64,000 nt of DNA from Gorsachius magnificus (lineage: Eukaryota; Chordata; Aves; Pelecaniformes; Ardeidae), in the NCBI GenBank assembly GCA_034008185.1, contig CM067081.1, forward strand, positions 2,852,001 to 2,916,000, in the 5' to 3' direction. A program made the position numbers and the translations under genes. Positions 30,851 through 44,197 of this stretch are shown here, one piece after another. Position 1 is the first letter of the stretch. The number at the start of each line of letters is the position of its first letter. The notes beneath the pieces are model-generated. The model saw only the letters and a program-made list of their open reading frames with translations. It ran no database searches and was not told the DNA's origin.

Positions 30851-32272
30851 TTTGGTCTCTTTGGTGTTGCAGTGGGGTGTGCCTGGGTTTGTGGTATAGC
30901 AATTGGGTGATTGCAGCTCTGCTTTGGCTTTCATGGGGAGGAAACTGGTCTGTCTGTCCAAAAGCAGACCCACACTAATCTGTGTTGTCCCTGCTAAGCA
31001 AATCTTTGTGGGTTTAGGGTGGGGTTTTGCCCACCAGTGTATAAGGAGCTAAGGCAGCCTACATCTATGGACCTCCTCTACTGAGCACATACAAAAAGTT
31101 CATGCCCTGCTACTCCTTCCAGAAACTTAATTGGGATTTTGCTGCTGCCTAGCACATGGAGAGCTGGATTGCATCCTGGGTCCTGGCTGAGGAAATCCTT
31201 CCAGCTCCTGTCAAAGCCCCCTAGCCTTCCACCACTGGAGGTGCAAAGTGTTCCAGAAATAGCACACGTTGCTCTAAAGTTCATGTGGGCTCTTTTAGTA
31301 ACAAGAAAAGGTTTAACCTGTTGTCTGTTGGGCTGGGGCTGGCCTGGGAGCTGTGGAAGTGGTCCATCAGTGTTGGCTGACTTTCACAGGCTGATGCTGC
31401 TGGTCTTCAAGGTGAAAGCTACATTTATTCTTTGCCCTTCTCAGGCTTGGCAATGGGCTTTGGAAGCCTCCTGTTCCAGATGATAAACCTGGTGTGGTGC
31501 TAACCTCCCCTTCTCACCCTTAGTAAAAGTGATTTGGTCCTCATGTTTTCTGCTAGCAAATATTAAGGCTGGGTTTCCAGCTGGAAATGCACAGCAAGGA
31601 AAGCCGTGAATGCTCTAAGCCCTTGGCACAAACTGGAGGAGGTCAGTTCTTGCAGAGCTTTTTTTCCAAGCAATGTATGCAGTTATCAAGTTTTAGATCC
31701 AAGCACAGCTGCTGCTTGCAAATCCCTCCAAAGCAGAGGAGCAAGGGAGCTATTCCAAATGAGGATCCTATTCCTGCAAAGGGCTGCACTAATAAATGCC
31801 CTGTAATTGTCCATACTGCAAGGTGGGACCAGCCCTGCCCAAAATTCTTGGCTGTGCTGGAAGTCCCCTTAATTAAGGTTTAACATGAGATTACCAGTGA
31901 ATATTGTTCTTCTCTACCCACTTATCACAAGTCTATAAAAGGGGAATTTTCCTGTGATGTCATCTTGTGCCCAAGGTACCAGGCCAGGACACGCTAGTCC
32001 CACACAAGGTTCAACCACCCTTCTGAGCTGAGCTCATGGACAAATGACTTCTTCCAAGCTGTTTTCCTGAGGTTGGTTTTCCCTTCTCTTGCCAATCTTA
32101 GGAGAGTAGGGGTAAGAACCTTACCTAAAACTCATCTTTGGCCTGTGGTGTGTTTAATGATTCTGAGTGATTTAGCAATAAGACTCCCAGGGGGTGTCCT
32201 GGTACTGTAGGTATGTTCTCCAGCGCCTACATTTTCCTACTTATGCCTTGCCTATGTAACATAGAGACTTCA
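30851..32272. other. intergenic, no feature recognised
   Basis: Sequence after the inferred DGAT2 end. No gene, RNA or transposon is recognised on either strand. Confidence 0.45.
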
Positions 32273-32690
32273 TAGAATCATAGAATGTTTTGGGTTGGAA
32301 GGGACCCCTAGAGGCCATCCAGTCCAACCCCCCTGCAGGAGCAGGGACACCTTTAACCACATCAGGTTGCTCACGGCCCTGTCCAACCTGGCCTGGAATG
32401 TTCCCAGGGATGGGGCCTCCACCACCCTCAGTGTAAAGAATTTCTTCCTTAGATCCAGTCTAAACCTACCCTGCTTCAGTTTAAAACCATCCCCCCTTGT
32501 CCTGTCCCAGCTGGCCCTGCTAAAAAGCTTGTCCCCCCCTTTCCTCTGGGCCCCCTTGAAGCCCTGACCGGCCGCACTCAGCTCTGCCCGCAGCCTCCTC
32601 TTCTCCAGGCTGAGCACCCCCAACTCTCCCAGCCTGGCCTCATAGCAGAGGGGCTCCAGCCCTCAGGGCATTTTTGTAGCCCTCCTTGGG
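32273..32690 (-). mobile_element. CR1 fragment, minus strand
   Basis: The left end carries CATAGAATCATAGAATG (the CR1 tail on the complement) and 'ttttgggttggaagggaccc'. Coding remnants such as SLEKRRLRAEL read toward 32690. It is the same subfamily wording as 14762 and 52280. The frame is broken. Confidence 0.9.
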
Positions 32691-35600
32691 GAGAGGTTGC
32701 CTTTGATGTACACAGCATGCAGAACGAAAGGGATGTATTGGAAAATAACCTAAATGTTAATAGAAGTTAAAGTTATCACCTCTGACTCGGCGGTGACCAC
32801 GCTACACATTGCTGGGGCAGTGTCAGCATAGCGTGGCTACACTCTTGCCTTCTTGTCTGGGCCTCTTCCCTTGGCCATAACGAGAGGTAGAATCCTGCCC
32901 ATGATAGATCAGCCCTGATAAAGCTGTTCTTACAGTCATTTTTGAGAAATGGGCTGCTTTGCTTTCCTGTGGACCTGTCTTGCCTGTAGCTCAGCAACCT
33001 TCCCTTCCTCTGCTGGTGTTTAGCTTGACCTTAAAGTGCATTTGCACTTCTCCACCGCTTTGAGACCTCCTTGCCCTCCTCACATTCCTCGTTATACCTG
33101 CAAGAGTCCTGAGAACCCCGTCCCTTCCTCTGCATGGGGCTCTATCAGCCCTTTCTGGTTTCAGTCTTCTTGCACTCTTGTATTTGCCCTTCCTGACAGA
33201 TGCATTTCTCCTCCCTTCTGGCTGGGAGTGGGCTCACAAACTTGCTTGTTAAAAAGGGAAGGAAAATAACTGGGAGACTTTCAGTGTGTCTTTATACCTG
33301 TTTGTGCTTCCTTACAGGCTGGGAGAGGGGACTTTCCACTGTCACCTCTTTTTCTTCATGCATTTACATAGTTTATGTCCTATTTATGTCCCTTTGCCTC
33401 AAATCAGAGCTCTCCCTTTGGCAAACAGAACTGGAGCAAAAGGGTACATGACTAAATCTGTGGAAAAAGCATGGCAGTTTGATGTAGGCTACTGCAAAGA
33501 TTTATTTGTTTCCTCTACTGCTAGCCACAGGGTATCCTGAGCATGTTACATGGGTTTACTTAGCTGCTTTTTCCCTATCCGCAAAGCAGGGCAGGAATAT
33601 TTTCTATAGCACCAGCATGTCATGAGGTGGGATGTCACCAGCTTGCTTTGAGATCCTCATGAGTTCAAGCAGAATAGTGTCATTTGTAGTGTATGCACAG
33701 CTTTTCTTTTTTATTTGGAAGCAGAGCAGGGTCTGATGAAAGAGAGGTGGGGAAAAAGAAAAAGAGAGGACATGCTGCCCTCATGAGGTGCCTGTCAGTA
33801 ACTCCATGATAAGAAAAAAAAAAAAAAAGTATTTTGGGGAAATGCCAGGTAGCAATGCCGAGAAACCACTAACCCAGACTGGAACCGCTTTGTACGAGGA
33901 GGATGCACAGAGCAGCAATGGGTGCGTTACCCTCTGGATAAATATTGTGTCCATTTAGCCCAAACAGCTGTACCACATAGAATAACAAATGCATTGCTAC
34001 AGTGCAAATCCCTCCAAGCTTCCTGCTGTAAAATGATCCTCGGGAAAATGGTGTTATTTGGCAACAGCTTGGTTAAATGAGTTTTTTCCCTTTAAATGAA
34101 AATCCAGCTCATCAGAAAAATGGGCAATTTCTTGCCTACTTCTGCCAGGGGTTCAAGGGACCACCTTTTGCAAAATGCCGATGCAGAGCTTTCTCTGCTC
34201 TGCTTTCTGGTTATCTTTTCTTCTCTGGGCTGGGGGACTTGAGGGTGAGAATGTTTTAACAGGCTCTAAAAGGCTGTAAGAGAAGCCTGGTGGGAATTTG
34301 AACTCCATCCATGGCCTGATCACTTACTGGTTCCCTGGTTTCTCCCAGATCAGATCCACCCTTGCTAGCTGATCACACACTGGGAGTTTTTCCCCAAATA
34401 GTTCCCAGCTTTGGTCTGTGCTTTCTGTTGTGCTTTGATCGAGGATACGCAGTGCAGGATGGCCCTCCCATCGTGTTTGACTGAACCCAATATTAGCCCT
34501 TGTGCCAAGATCTCATCGTCCCGCTGCGTGGCATCCCCAAAACACTCTTACTGTGGATTCCTTAATACAGACAGTGCTGTCTAATAAACTTCTCCAAGTC
34601 AGGCATCAGAAAAAGCTGGATGGCATTTATTTCTATTCTCCCACCCTGAAAGTGTGAGTTTTGGGGAAACTAGCTCAATTCTCCAGACACTAAGTTCTCG
34701 GACTAGAGTTTGCCATAGACATCAATAGGTGCCACCAAGCTGTTGCCTGTTTTCTCTACTCTCAGATGAGGTTTTCCACCTCAAGCCCATAATGCCGACA
34801 GAGCATGAAGAACCATTGACCTCCATCCTGACCACAGGCTTATCCCTGACCGAATGACTGGGCTGCTGAATGTCTTGAGACATGTCTTGTTCAATGAACT
34901 AACGGGGGGGTTGGGAAGCAGCATATGGCTCTCCTGTATGACCAGTTGGAGGTAGTGGATGGCAGATACCGTATCCAAATAGGTTGTATAGCAGCATCAA
35001 CCATGCTACCCATCCATTCTCTCTCCTTGTCACATCAGAGGGCCTGGATGTCGCTTCCAACAAATTCTTTCTAAATGGATGTACGGGTTTCATTGGTGAG
35101 GAATCAGCCAAAATGTTACAATGACACCAAATAAGTCAAAGATGAAGAAAGACTTGGCGGTTTGGTATAATGGCACTATATATGTCCTGGAGGTGCTTAT
35201 AGCCAACAAGAGTACACGGTTTTGGTACAAATGCTGTCCCGGGGAGGCTTTGCAGCCAGTGGGCTCCCAGCCAATTTGTATATTGGGTTTTTTTCTCCTT
35301 GTGTAAACTTAGCTTTCATACTCATTAACGGATCATCCTGCAGAGGCTTTCCATGCAAAGGGCCTTAAAGACCTCTATAAACATTCCGCAGAAGGACTTA
35401 CTTTGCCTGTTGGTGAAATGCAGCTGCTTCTGGGGTAGAAAGCACAACCATTACACATCCAATAAGGTGAGGAAATCACAGTACCCCCCTCTGCAAGATG
35501 AAAATACAGATGCAGTAAGGGAAGGGACTTAAATTCAAGCAGAATTTAGAGATACATTTCCTTCAGGGACTTCTGGCAATGTGGCAGGGGATATTTCATG

Positions 35601-35794
35601 ATCATACCTATACAGAAGCATAGGATTTTTGCATCTTGCATCTTGCTTGGAAGACAGTCCCTGCAGCAACTTGGAGACGCAGTGCTTATCCAGTGGTGAA
35701 CCACCAGCCTTTGGCCTTGGTATATGGTCGACTGAAATCAGAAAGCATCTTCTAGTTGATTTACATGGGCTTGCAATGTAGTCTCCAGTGAGAC
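32691..35794. other. intergenic, no feature recognised
   Basis: About 3.1 kb without a recognisable gene or repeat tail. An A-run occurs at 33813-33827. Short open frames lack any known domain. Confidence 0.45.
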
Positions 35795-36000
35795 TACATT
35801 CTTCACCAAAAGGGTTTTCAGGCTCTGGAATGGGCTGCCCAGGGAGGTGGTCGAGTCCCCATCCCTGGAGGTATTTAAAAGAAGGGCAGATGAGGTGCTT
35901 AGGGCCAGGGTTTAGTGGTGGGATGGCAGGGTTAGGTTTAAGGGTGGACTTGATGATCTTAAAGGTCTTTTCCAACCAAAGTGATTCTATGATTCTATGA
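35795..36000 (+). mobile_element. CR1 3' fragment, young type
   Basis: CR1 C-terminal remnant starting around 'ttcttcaccaaaagggtttt', then 3' UTR and a clean ATTCTATGATTCTATGA tail at 35984-36000. A G-run follows at 36032-36041. Confidence 0.9.
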
Positions 36001-36785
36001 GAGCGGGTGACTGGTGACGACCAGTTTGAGGGGGGGGGGGTGAGATGGACCCCACGTGCTACAAGGTCACTGAGCTGCTTTGGCGTGGATGGTCCTGGGC
36101 AGAGTCAGTGTCTTGTGAGCCAGCTGTAACTGATTTAATTTCTCTGACATAAAAGATGCTTTAGTGGCTGATCTGAGGTTGTAGAATTACTTTCAGAGCA
36201 AAGAAGTTGCTTGTTTTCAGTTCCTTCTCCAGAGCAATTGCTTGTCTTCCTTTGAAGTTAGCTACACTGAAACTTCCTATTAAAAAATAATGATCCCAAG
36301 GGAAAATAGCATTTGAGCTATTTTTGTGCTGTGCACTCAAGCTATCGGAGGCTAACACTTCAGCTCGAAGTATGATCCTGTAACAGTTTTTCTAATTTCT
36401 TATCCAGCTCCTATAATTTAAAGGAAAAAAAAAAAAGCAAAACACAGAAGATGTAGACATGTTGTCATCAGTCCAAGAAGCATCAGACAAAACACATGTG
36501 TTAGAACGGGGAGTTTCAGAGGTAGCCCACCTTTATCAGCACACCCCTAGGGCAGTCCCCAGAATGATCAATGCTGTAGTACGTAAGCTAAGACCTGTAA
36601 CATTTATGTCTGGTGTAATCCCAAAGCAGTCAGTACTGATACGGCCTGGAACCAGGCTGAAAATCAGCTGAAAACTCCAGGAAAAAAATCCTGGAAAATG
36701 CTATTCCTTATCCCAAGCTGATTAGTCCTCCTTTTTTTCGTTTTTGTGCTCTGCCTTTTAGTCCCTTGTCTGTATGGTTAAATCA

Positions 36786-37290
36786 TAGAAATGTTCAGGT
36801 TGGAAAAGCCCTTTAAGCTCCCCCAGCCCAACCGTTCCCCCCCCCCCCAAACCCCCCTTAAACCCCCCCGGGGGGGACGACCCCTTCCCTGGGCAGCCCC
36901 TTCCAGCCTGACAGCCCTTTGGGGAAGGAATTGTTCCCCAGGGCCAACCTCACCCTGCCCTGGCACAACTTGAGGCCGCTGCCCCTCGTCCCATCGCCCC
37001 TTCCCTGGGAGCAGAGCCCGACCCCCCCCCCCCCCCCCGCCGCTCCCCGAGCCTGGGGCTCCAGACCCCTCCCCAGCTCCGCTGCCCTTCTCTGGACATG
37101 CTCCAGCCCCTCCAGGTCCTTCGGGGCGGGGCCCAACCCGGGGCCCAACCCTGACCCCAGCATTCCAGGGGTGGCCCCCCCAGTGCCCAGCACAGGGGCA
37201 TGGTCCCTGCCCTGCTCCTGCTGGCCACACCACTCCTGATACAAGCCAGGATGCCGCTGGCCCTCTTGGCCACCTGGGCACACTGATGGT
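36786..37290 (-). mobile_element. CR1 fragment with C-run expansions, minus strand
   Basis: The left end has 'tagaaatgttcaggttggaa', a worn tail, followed by long C-runs (near 36838-36848 and 37022-37038). Minus-strand frames show CR1 protein stretches ([20 protein letters not shown]). It resembles the copy at 21280 and probably belongs to the same subfamily. Confidence 0.88.
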
Positions 37291-38369
37291 TCAGCTGCCT
37301 CTGTTCACTTACAAAGCATGTTCAGTAATCATGTGTATTTGTGCAGCATCTTCCATTCTAGAGCACATTTAATGACTTGGGGGTTTGGATTTATATCTGA
37401 TCCGAAATAACATTTTGCCAATTATTGCAACAGCAATTCAAAGGGTAAACCAGCACCTTGCCAAGTCTTGATTAAGCAGGATCACTTGAAGCTCATACAT
37501 AGTCCCCACAAAGCCAAAACTCCCGTGTTTAATGAAGACGTGTCCCTGAGTGAGCACACTGCGGGCTTGTGGCTTTAATCCCAAAGGCCATTTCCAGGAG
37601 GCCTTTTAAAACATCCTCCCCCCAAACCATCTTGGCCTGATTCTGCCTCGCTTGTGAAACCTGGGAGGATCGCAGCAGGACTTCTCGTGGCAGCAATTCT
37701 ATTTTACCACACTCAAAAGCATAATGCATCGAGAAATAGCTCCTGTTGTTTCCAAACCAAGAGGCTTTTGTGAGGTTCGTTGAACATTTCTTGAACTTGT
37801 TAAACTTTTTCCCCGGTAAAAGCTTTTCTTTATGGCCACAGTGAAGAGGTAATAACATCCTTCTGAAGGCAGTTTTTATAACCCCCTGCCAGGTGACCCC
37901 CCTCCAGCTCTTTTGGACAATAAGCTTTTGTTTGGATTTTTCAACAAGCTAATTCAAACAACTTCTAAATTAATTAGCAACCCTCTTGCAGGAGTAAACA
38001 TGCTGAAATATCTTTACCAAAGAAAAAATAAAATCAGGTTCACACACTCAGGTTACGCTATAACCGGTGGTTATAGCAAAACTAAGCGGAATATCCCCAA
38101 AGTTTGCCAGTATCTTAGGTCCATGCATCCATCAATCCCTGAGAATAAGGCAAATAACAACAGGTTTTAAAGGCAGCAGAAAAAAAAGTTCAGATTTGTT
38201 ATTAAAGAAAAACTTTGTAGCATGGTTAAGAAGGGTGGAACAGATTGACTCCATCACCAGGTTGGGGAGAAAAGGTTGGAAAAAAAGTGCGTCAGGGCTA
38301 ATTCAGGTACGATTGCTGCCGCGGCATTCATCGCTGAACTGAGTTCCACTGTGGTGTCTTGGCCATTTA
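37291..38369. other. intergenic, no feature recognised
   Basis: About 1.1 kb between two minus-strand CR1 copies. An 85-codon and a 91-codon open frame near 37913-38340 have no recognisable motif. Confidence 0.4.
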
Positions 38370-38522
38370 ATAGAATCATAGAATCGTCTAGGTTGGAAAA
38401 GACCTTTAAGATCATCATGTCCAACCGTTAACTTAGCACTGCCATCCCACCACTAAACGTTGTCCTTAAGCACCTCATCTACCCGACTTTTACATACCTC
38501 CAGGGATGGGGACTTGACCTCA
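38370..38522 (-). mobile_element. CR1 3' fragment, minus strand
   Basis: Left tail 'agaatcatagaatcgtctag', then the complement of the standard CR1 3' UTR ('ccaaccgttaacttagcact'), which matches the young type. It is truncated near 38522. Confidence 0.88.
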
Positions 38523-40653
38523 TCCCAAACCAGCCTAACTTGATAAGGGTTGGTTGGTTTTTTTTTGCAAACCCTCATCATAAACTTGAACAAAACCCCA
38601 CCAAAGATGCTTAAATTTAATCTGATGACTTCAGTGGATTTGAGTTCATCCTGTCTGGTCAGGTGACTTCAGTCTACCAACACGTTTCTCAAGTTACCCA
38701 GAAAAAACAGCAAAACAAACAACACCCTTTCCCCCAAGCCACAATATTTTAGTGTATCAAAGGCTTCAAGGAAATAATACACACGTGGTTTCAAAGCAAT
38801 AGGGTTTAAAGCAATAAGTCTTTTCCCAGAAATTAGGTTTCATTTATGGGCTCTTGCTCCATATTTTGCAGTTGTGCTGTGAAGGCTCTGATGAGGGAAG
38901 AGCCCAGGTGCCAAACACTAAAGTCCACGTAGCAAAAAAACCACTCAGTGCCTAAAGAAATTACCAGAATTACCAATTACTTCTTGTACAACCTAGTCAG
39001 TATAGGAATAGAGGTGGTTTGTAAAGGTTGACGTGGGCATCACCTTGTTCTGAGATAGTGCTGCTGTTCTCCTTCATGACTCTATCTCATTTAAAATATA
39101 TTTTTTCCCCTCTCTCATTTAAAATATATATTTGAGAAGGAAGTTTTTCCATTAAAATAATAGCTCTTCTAAGCACCAGGGTAATGGTCGATGTTCTAAG
39201 CATCATTTGCACTCCAAAGCGCTCTGAATCCCCTTCCATGGCCTTGGTGGAAATTGTCTCTAATGGTTGTGAGCGGACTTGAAGATGTCTTCTGCTGAAC
39301 AGGGATCTCCTCTGTGCACATAATGTGACCAGAACAGCTTGATGATGTGTCAAAAATACAATGAAGTCTCTCAATCTGAGGTAGGGTTTATATTGGGACA
39401 CTCAGGAAACATGATGAATTGATGAAATCAATCAACAAAACCATTTATGCAGCTGACAGCCATGGTGAAGCGCAAACATTGGCCAATTTACTTGCAAATC
39501 CATTAACTCCCCTTGGAGTTTAATGTGGTATAACTTGAGTGCACGTTTTCAGCATTTTGCTGAATATCTTCATGTAGACCCGTACTTTTATAGTGCGAGC
39601 TCATATCTTAATGGCCTTTACAGAAAAATGATCTGACCTTTGCTGTGCTTTTCACTGTGAGCCTCCGATACGTTGCGTAGGGATGACCAGAAAGCCTTAG
39701 GTAATTGCAAGAGTCTACAGCAGTTTAAAAGCAGGGATAGAGCAAACATATTTGCCTGCAACTAGAGCTCAGAAATAACCTTGGACACAAAAGGACACAA
39801 GGTTTAGCACCCACAAACCCAGTTTTATTTTAGTCCCTGTTGCTTGAGCTTGATCTCTCCAAAGGCAAAGCTAAGCAAGCTATTGTAACCATGCATCTGT
39901 GGCTCTAAATCACATTATTTAACAGGCGTTCGGTGGCAAAACTTAAGCTTTTTCCTCGTTTTCAAATAGTTCACAAACATGAAGTATTTTGTTCTACACC
40001 CTTCCATCCATCGGTGAAGCACGTTTGCTAATTTGAGTGATTTCGCAATGATCTCTTACCCCAACAAGGAGCATATTTGACCCAATGTACAGCAGAAACA
40101 GGAATTACCCTTAGCCACAAGGTCATTGCTGCCTTTCCCAAAGCTTCTAGCATGCCAAAATGTGCCATAAAGTCTATTAAATAATCTCCATAATGACCTG
40201 CAGGCAGCGTCCCTCCACCACATGTCATTGGAAAGGACCCTCACCCATGTGTCTCAAATTGAGTGCCACCAAGCAAGAAGAGCACTGATGTAGTAGTTCT
40301 TCAAGAAACGGCACTGAAGTTTTCAAACAGCATTTCTGGCAATTCCTGAGTGGTATTTCATCCAGCTTTCTCCAGAGGGTTTTCAAAAATATGCTTTATT
40401 CTGCAAGACTGTTTACCCTATTTTGTTAAAATTGCATTTTGAAATTCCATTAGTAATAATTTTAATTATTTTCTGGATTTTCTTTCCACAAAAAATGCCC
40501 AGAAGAAACTGCTTCTTGCTTTCCATAAGGTCAAAGTGAGGAGCTGCTGGTGTGAGTTTAGACCACATGTGAACACAAGACATGCTCAGTAATCAGATGA
40601 TGTTTTTGAAAACTCTTTTTTTTTTTTTTATTCACTTGGAGAAAACTGAAGAT
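38523..40653. other. intergenic, no gene recognised
   Basis: AT-rich intergenic sequence. The only structure seen is a small direct repeat, 17 bases at 39085-39101 and again at 39113-39129. No gene, RNA or transposon tail is recognised. Confidence 0.4.
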
Positions 40654-41260
40654 CATAGAATCATAGATTCACTGAATGGATTGGATTGGAAGGGACCTTG
40701 AGGTTTCACTGCAGCCTTCTCTTCTCCAGGCTGAGCACCCCCAACTCTCCCAGCCCTTCCCCAGAACAGAGGGGTTCCAGCCCTTGGACCATTCCCGTGG
40801 CCTCCTCTGGCCCTGCTCCAGCAGGTCCCTGTCTGTCCTGCGCTGGGGACCCCTGAGCTGGACGCGGGGCTCCGGGGAGGTCTCACCAGAGCAGAGCAGA
40901 GGGGCAGAATCCCTTCCCTCACCCTGCTGGCCACGCTGCTGGGGATTCAGACCAGGGAACGGTTGGCTTTCTGGGTTGCCAGCGCCCATGGCCAGCTCAT
41001 GTCCAGCTTTTCATCCCCTGGTACCCCCAAGCCGCTCTCGGCAGGGCTGCTCTCTTTCATCCCCCAGCCTGTATGGGTGTTGGGGATTGCCCATGTCCAG
41101 GTGCAGGACACTGCACTTGGCCTTGTTGAACCTCATGAGTTTCACATGACCCCACCTCTTGAGCTTGTCCAGGTCCCTCTGGATGGCGTCCAGGTCCATC
41201 TGGATGGCATCCCGTCCCTCTGGTGTGTCAACCACACTGCTCAGCTTGGGCAGATGGGCA
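40654..41260 (-). mobile_element. CR1 fragment, minus strand, about 0.6 kb
   Basis: The tail is at the left (CATAGAATCATAGATTCACTGAATGG). CR1 protein remnants include [20 protein letters not shown], which corresponds to the segment after the FADD motif of CR1 reverse transcriptase. It has many frameshifts and is inactive. Confidence 0.9.
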
Positions 41261-43690
41261 GGTCATGGAGATGGGAGCACTGCATGCATCTGCGCGCTTG
41301 CTGCAGCCACAGAAATTTCATCTTTTATGATAATCAGCCACAGGAACATCCCCTGGGACGTAATAAAGGTCACGCTGTCATCTTCAAAATGATGCGGACA
41401 GATAACGCCGGCCTTTTTATGTGGTTAAAAAATTCAAATACCCATTTTCTAGGGCATCAGTAAATTACATAGGGTCCTACTTAATGCCATGCGTACAGTT
41501 GAGATCAGCAGCACTGCTCCAGCATTACTGCTCCGAGTGACTGTTCATAAACCAGGGATGAAAGAAGCCACAGTCCTCCCCAGCTGCAGCTTGCAAATAC
41601 TCTGGTTAAAATAATTCACGAATCCTTATTAATTAACTGATTATTTTAAGCCCAAAAGGGATGATTATTTCGTTAGAATTCAGGCACGATCTAGGTTATT
41701 AAGCGAGTGTCATCATGTTGAGTGGCCACTGTGGGGAACTATGCAAGGGATGGACTTAACCTCTCAAAGATGATGAAAATCAAATGTAAAACTGAAATCT
41801 TATCTCCTCAGTGCTACCATGGGACGGCATCGTGTATAACGAGCATTTTATAACACCTTTGCAAACAGCTCCTTGTCACGCTAAGATAGCAAAAAGCAAA
41901 GATAAGCCTGAAATTTAGAATATGAGGCCAAAACCTCAGCTAGCAAGGGACTGCAGGGATTTTTTGGAGCTATATCAGTTCCACCGTTAGAGAATCATTA
42001 ATAAATTAACATGGGATTTGGCGTCATATTTGAATTTTCCTCTGGGGGAAAGTTTGCTATTTAGCCCCTGAATTATGGGTTAGAGCTCTCAGTCTACATT
42101 AAGCAGCGAATTAGATGCAATCTCCATATACAGGGCATGCGAGCTGCTATGTTAAGTAACTCACTGGACTTTTCTAAACATGAGGATTTTAAGAAAGTTT
42201 TGAGATTGTCATCTGCTCCTGTGGAAATTAAGAAAAATAGGAAAATTGTGCTACGGTAGTGTGATAAGGACTTTAAATTCACCAAATCAGCATAGGTTAG
42301 TCACAGAAAAGTCACGTATCATCTGAAGATTGTTTTTTTCTTTTAAAATCCTTTGACGTTTTGAGAAAACAAGTGCTGGCATCTTCACGCTGTTTCCATA
42401 AACTTTTCATAGTGATACATCTCTGGAATAGTTGTTCTTACAGCTGTGATTGTCTCCGATTTTATACATAATTCTGAACTAGAATTAGTTTTGCTCGCTG
42501 GGGGAAGCATATCCAAAGAGTTTCCAGTTCATAAAGCATTCCCAAATCTCATGATTTTATGATCATTATTATCATTCCAAGTACATTTTTCACACCCCAG
42601 GCAAAAAACCCCCACCAAATTTCATCTTATAAAGCAAGTTTCAATCCTCCGAGGTGAAGGTGGAAAGTTCAAAGGGAAGGAGGATGTGTATTGTAATGAA
42701 CCAGAAACCAGGAGGTGAATCAAGCTGATACAACAGGTCCAAAATTGCTATGTTTAAACCCCCTCATCTCCACAAAGCACCTCGGGAGTCCGAATGCTTG
42801 AAAATAGAGCAACTTTACTATTGAAAATACTGAAATAGTAGGGTTTTTTTCATGAAAAGAAAAAAATGGAGATGCACTGGTTCCCAGAAGATCTTCCAAA
42901 AAAAGGTGACTGTGTTGAAGTAACTCCTCATCAGAGACAGCAGCATCCAGAACTCAAGCACAACTCCAAGCTCGAGGTATTGAATTTATTGGGCACCCAC
43001 ACGTAGAATCACACAATTTGGTAAAAAAAGTCCACACTGACCTGCCGCTCTGTGGTGAAGTGGGAAATGACTGAAGGGAAAAGTTTGGCAGCTCCGTTTT
43101 CAACTCCTAGGAAGTACTTTGGGGAAAGGCAGACCTCGGCGGGCGGCTGCAAGGGAGGGTGAGGATGGAAGAGGATGAGTTCTTCAAGGATGGCCATCAA
43201 ACTCCAGAAAACTCGACTTTCCACTCCACTTTTCACTTTTCTTCCTCTTTCTTTCTTTCTTTCTTTTTAATGAGTTACCACTGAGTACCCAAGACCCAAA
43301 CGTGTGCTGAAGACAACGCTGATACAACACATATCAATGCAGCATGAACATTGCAAAACCATCAGTACTGGAGGTGAAGGAAGGCTTGGTGGGCTTCCAG
43401 CGGGGAAGGTCACCCCGGTGGGGGAGCTGCATGGGACTGAGGACAGGAGGACAGGAGGAGAGGAGGAGGAAAGGAGGACAGGACTTTCCAGCACTACATG
43501 CTCAACCCTTCCAGGGCCGCCCGGCCTGGTGGGAACAGGCATTTCCAGTGCTGCGGGGGGACAGGTTCCCGCGCTCAGGCGCTGCAGGGCACCGTGGGGA
43601 CGGGTGGTCCCGGTGGGGGCGCAGGGACAGGACTGGTGCTCCCGGTGCTGCATGGTAGGTGGGGATGGTGCCGCCCTGGTGGGAATGGTC
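41261..43690. other. intergenic, upstream of UVRAG CpG island
   Basis: AT-rich until about 43300, then increasingly GC-rich. A (CTTT)n microsatellite lies at about 43246-43266. Nothing else is recognised. Confidence 0.45.
43246..43266 (+). repeat. (CTTT)n microsatellite
   Basis: About five uninterrupted CTTT units followed by a T-run. Confidence 0.9.
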
Positions 43691-43975
43691 CTTCTGGCCG
43701 GGATGGGTGGGTGGGTGTGAGGGGGAAGGGTTGGCTTGATGTGGGGTGGGTTGACCTGATGTTGGGTGGGGTGGCGTGGTGGGGGGTTGGTTTGTTGGGG
43801 GGCATTGGGGGGGGGGGGCAGGTTGGTGTCATGCGTGAGGCAGGTGGATGTGCTGTGGGGCAGGCTGGGTTGATGTGGGGCAGGCCGGGGTGCTGTGGGG
43901 CAGGTTGGTGTCATGCGTGAGGCAGGGGGATGTGCTGGGGGGCAGGCTGGGGTGCTGTGGGGCAGGTCGGTGCCG
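43690..43975 (+). repeat. GT/GGC-rich minisatellite upstream of UVRAG
   Basis: Degenerate G-rich repeats. The core 'ggttggtgtcatgcgtgagg' occurs at 43821 and again at 43903, 82 bp apart, with shorter 'gtgctgtggggcaggctggg' type modules between. A 13-base G-run lies at 43807-43818. Long open frames on both strands here are a by-product of the repeats. Confidence 0.75.
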
Positions 43976-44130
43976 TGGGGGTCCGGATGACGGACCCCGG
44001 ACCCGCCCGCTCGCCCTCGGCCCCTCAGCAAGGCCCAGGCCGCGGCGGAGGCCAGGCCGCTCCCCGTTGCCATGGCGACAGCGCCCCCCCCGCACGCGCA
44101 CCCACCCAGCAAAATATTTTCGTCCCACCA

Positions 44131-44161
44131 CGTGATAAAAACAGCTCCCCGCACACGTGAC
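44131..44161 (+). promoter_or_regulatory. UVRAG: two CACGTG E-boxes (possible CLEAR elements)
   Basis: CACGTGAT at 44131-44138 and CACGTGAC at 44156-44163, 25 bp apart and on the same face pattern. The second matches the right eight bases of the CLEAR consensus (GTCACGTGAC) bound by TFEB/TFE3/MITF. UVRAG is reported as a TFEB-responsive autophagy gene in mammals. Binding here is inference, and USF or MYC/MAX could use the same motif. Confidence 0.55.
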
Positions 44162-44197
44162 GAGGACGAGCGATGTCAATCAAAACCGCTTCCCTCC

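Noticed and set aside
43267..44154. A 295-codon minus-strand open frame rich in Pro, Thr and His
   Set aside because: It runs through a G-rich minisatellite, has repeat-like composition and no domain, and the region is the upstream side of the UVRAG promoter.
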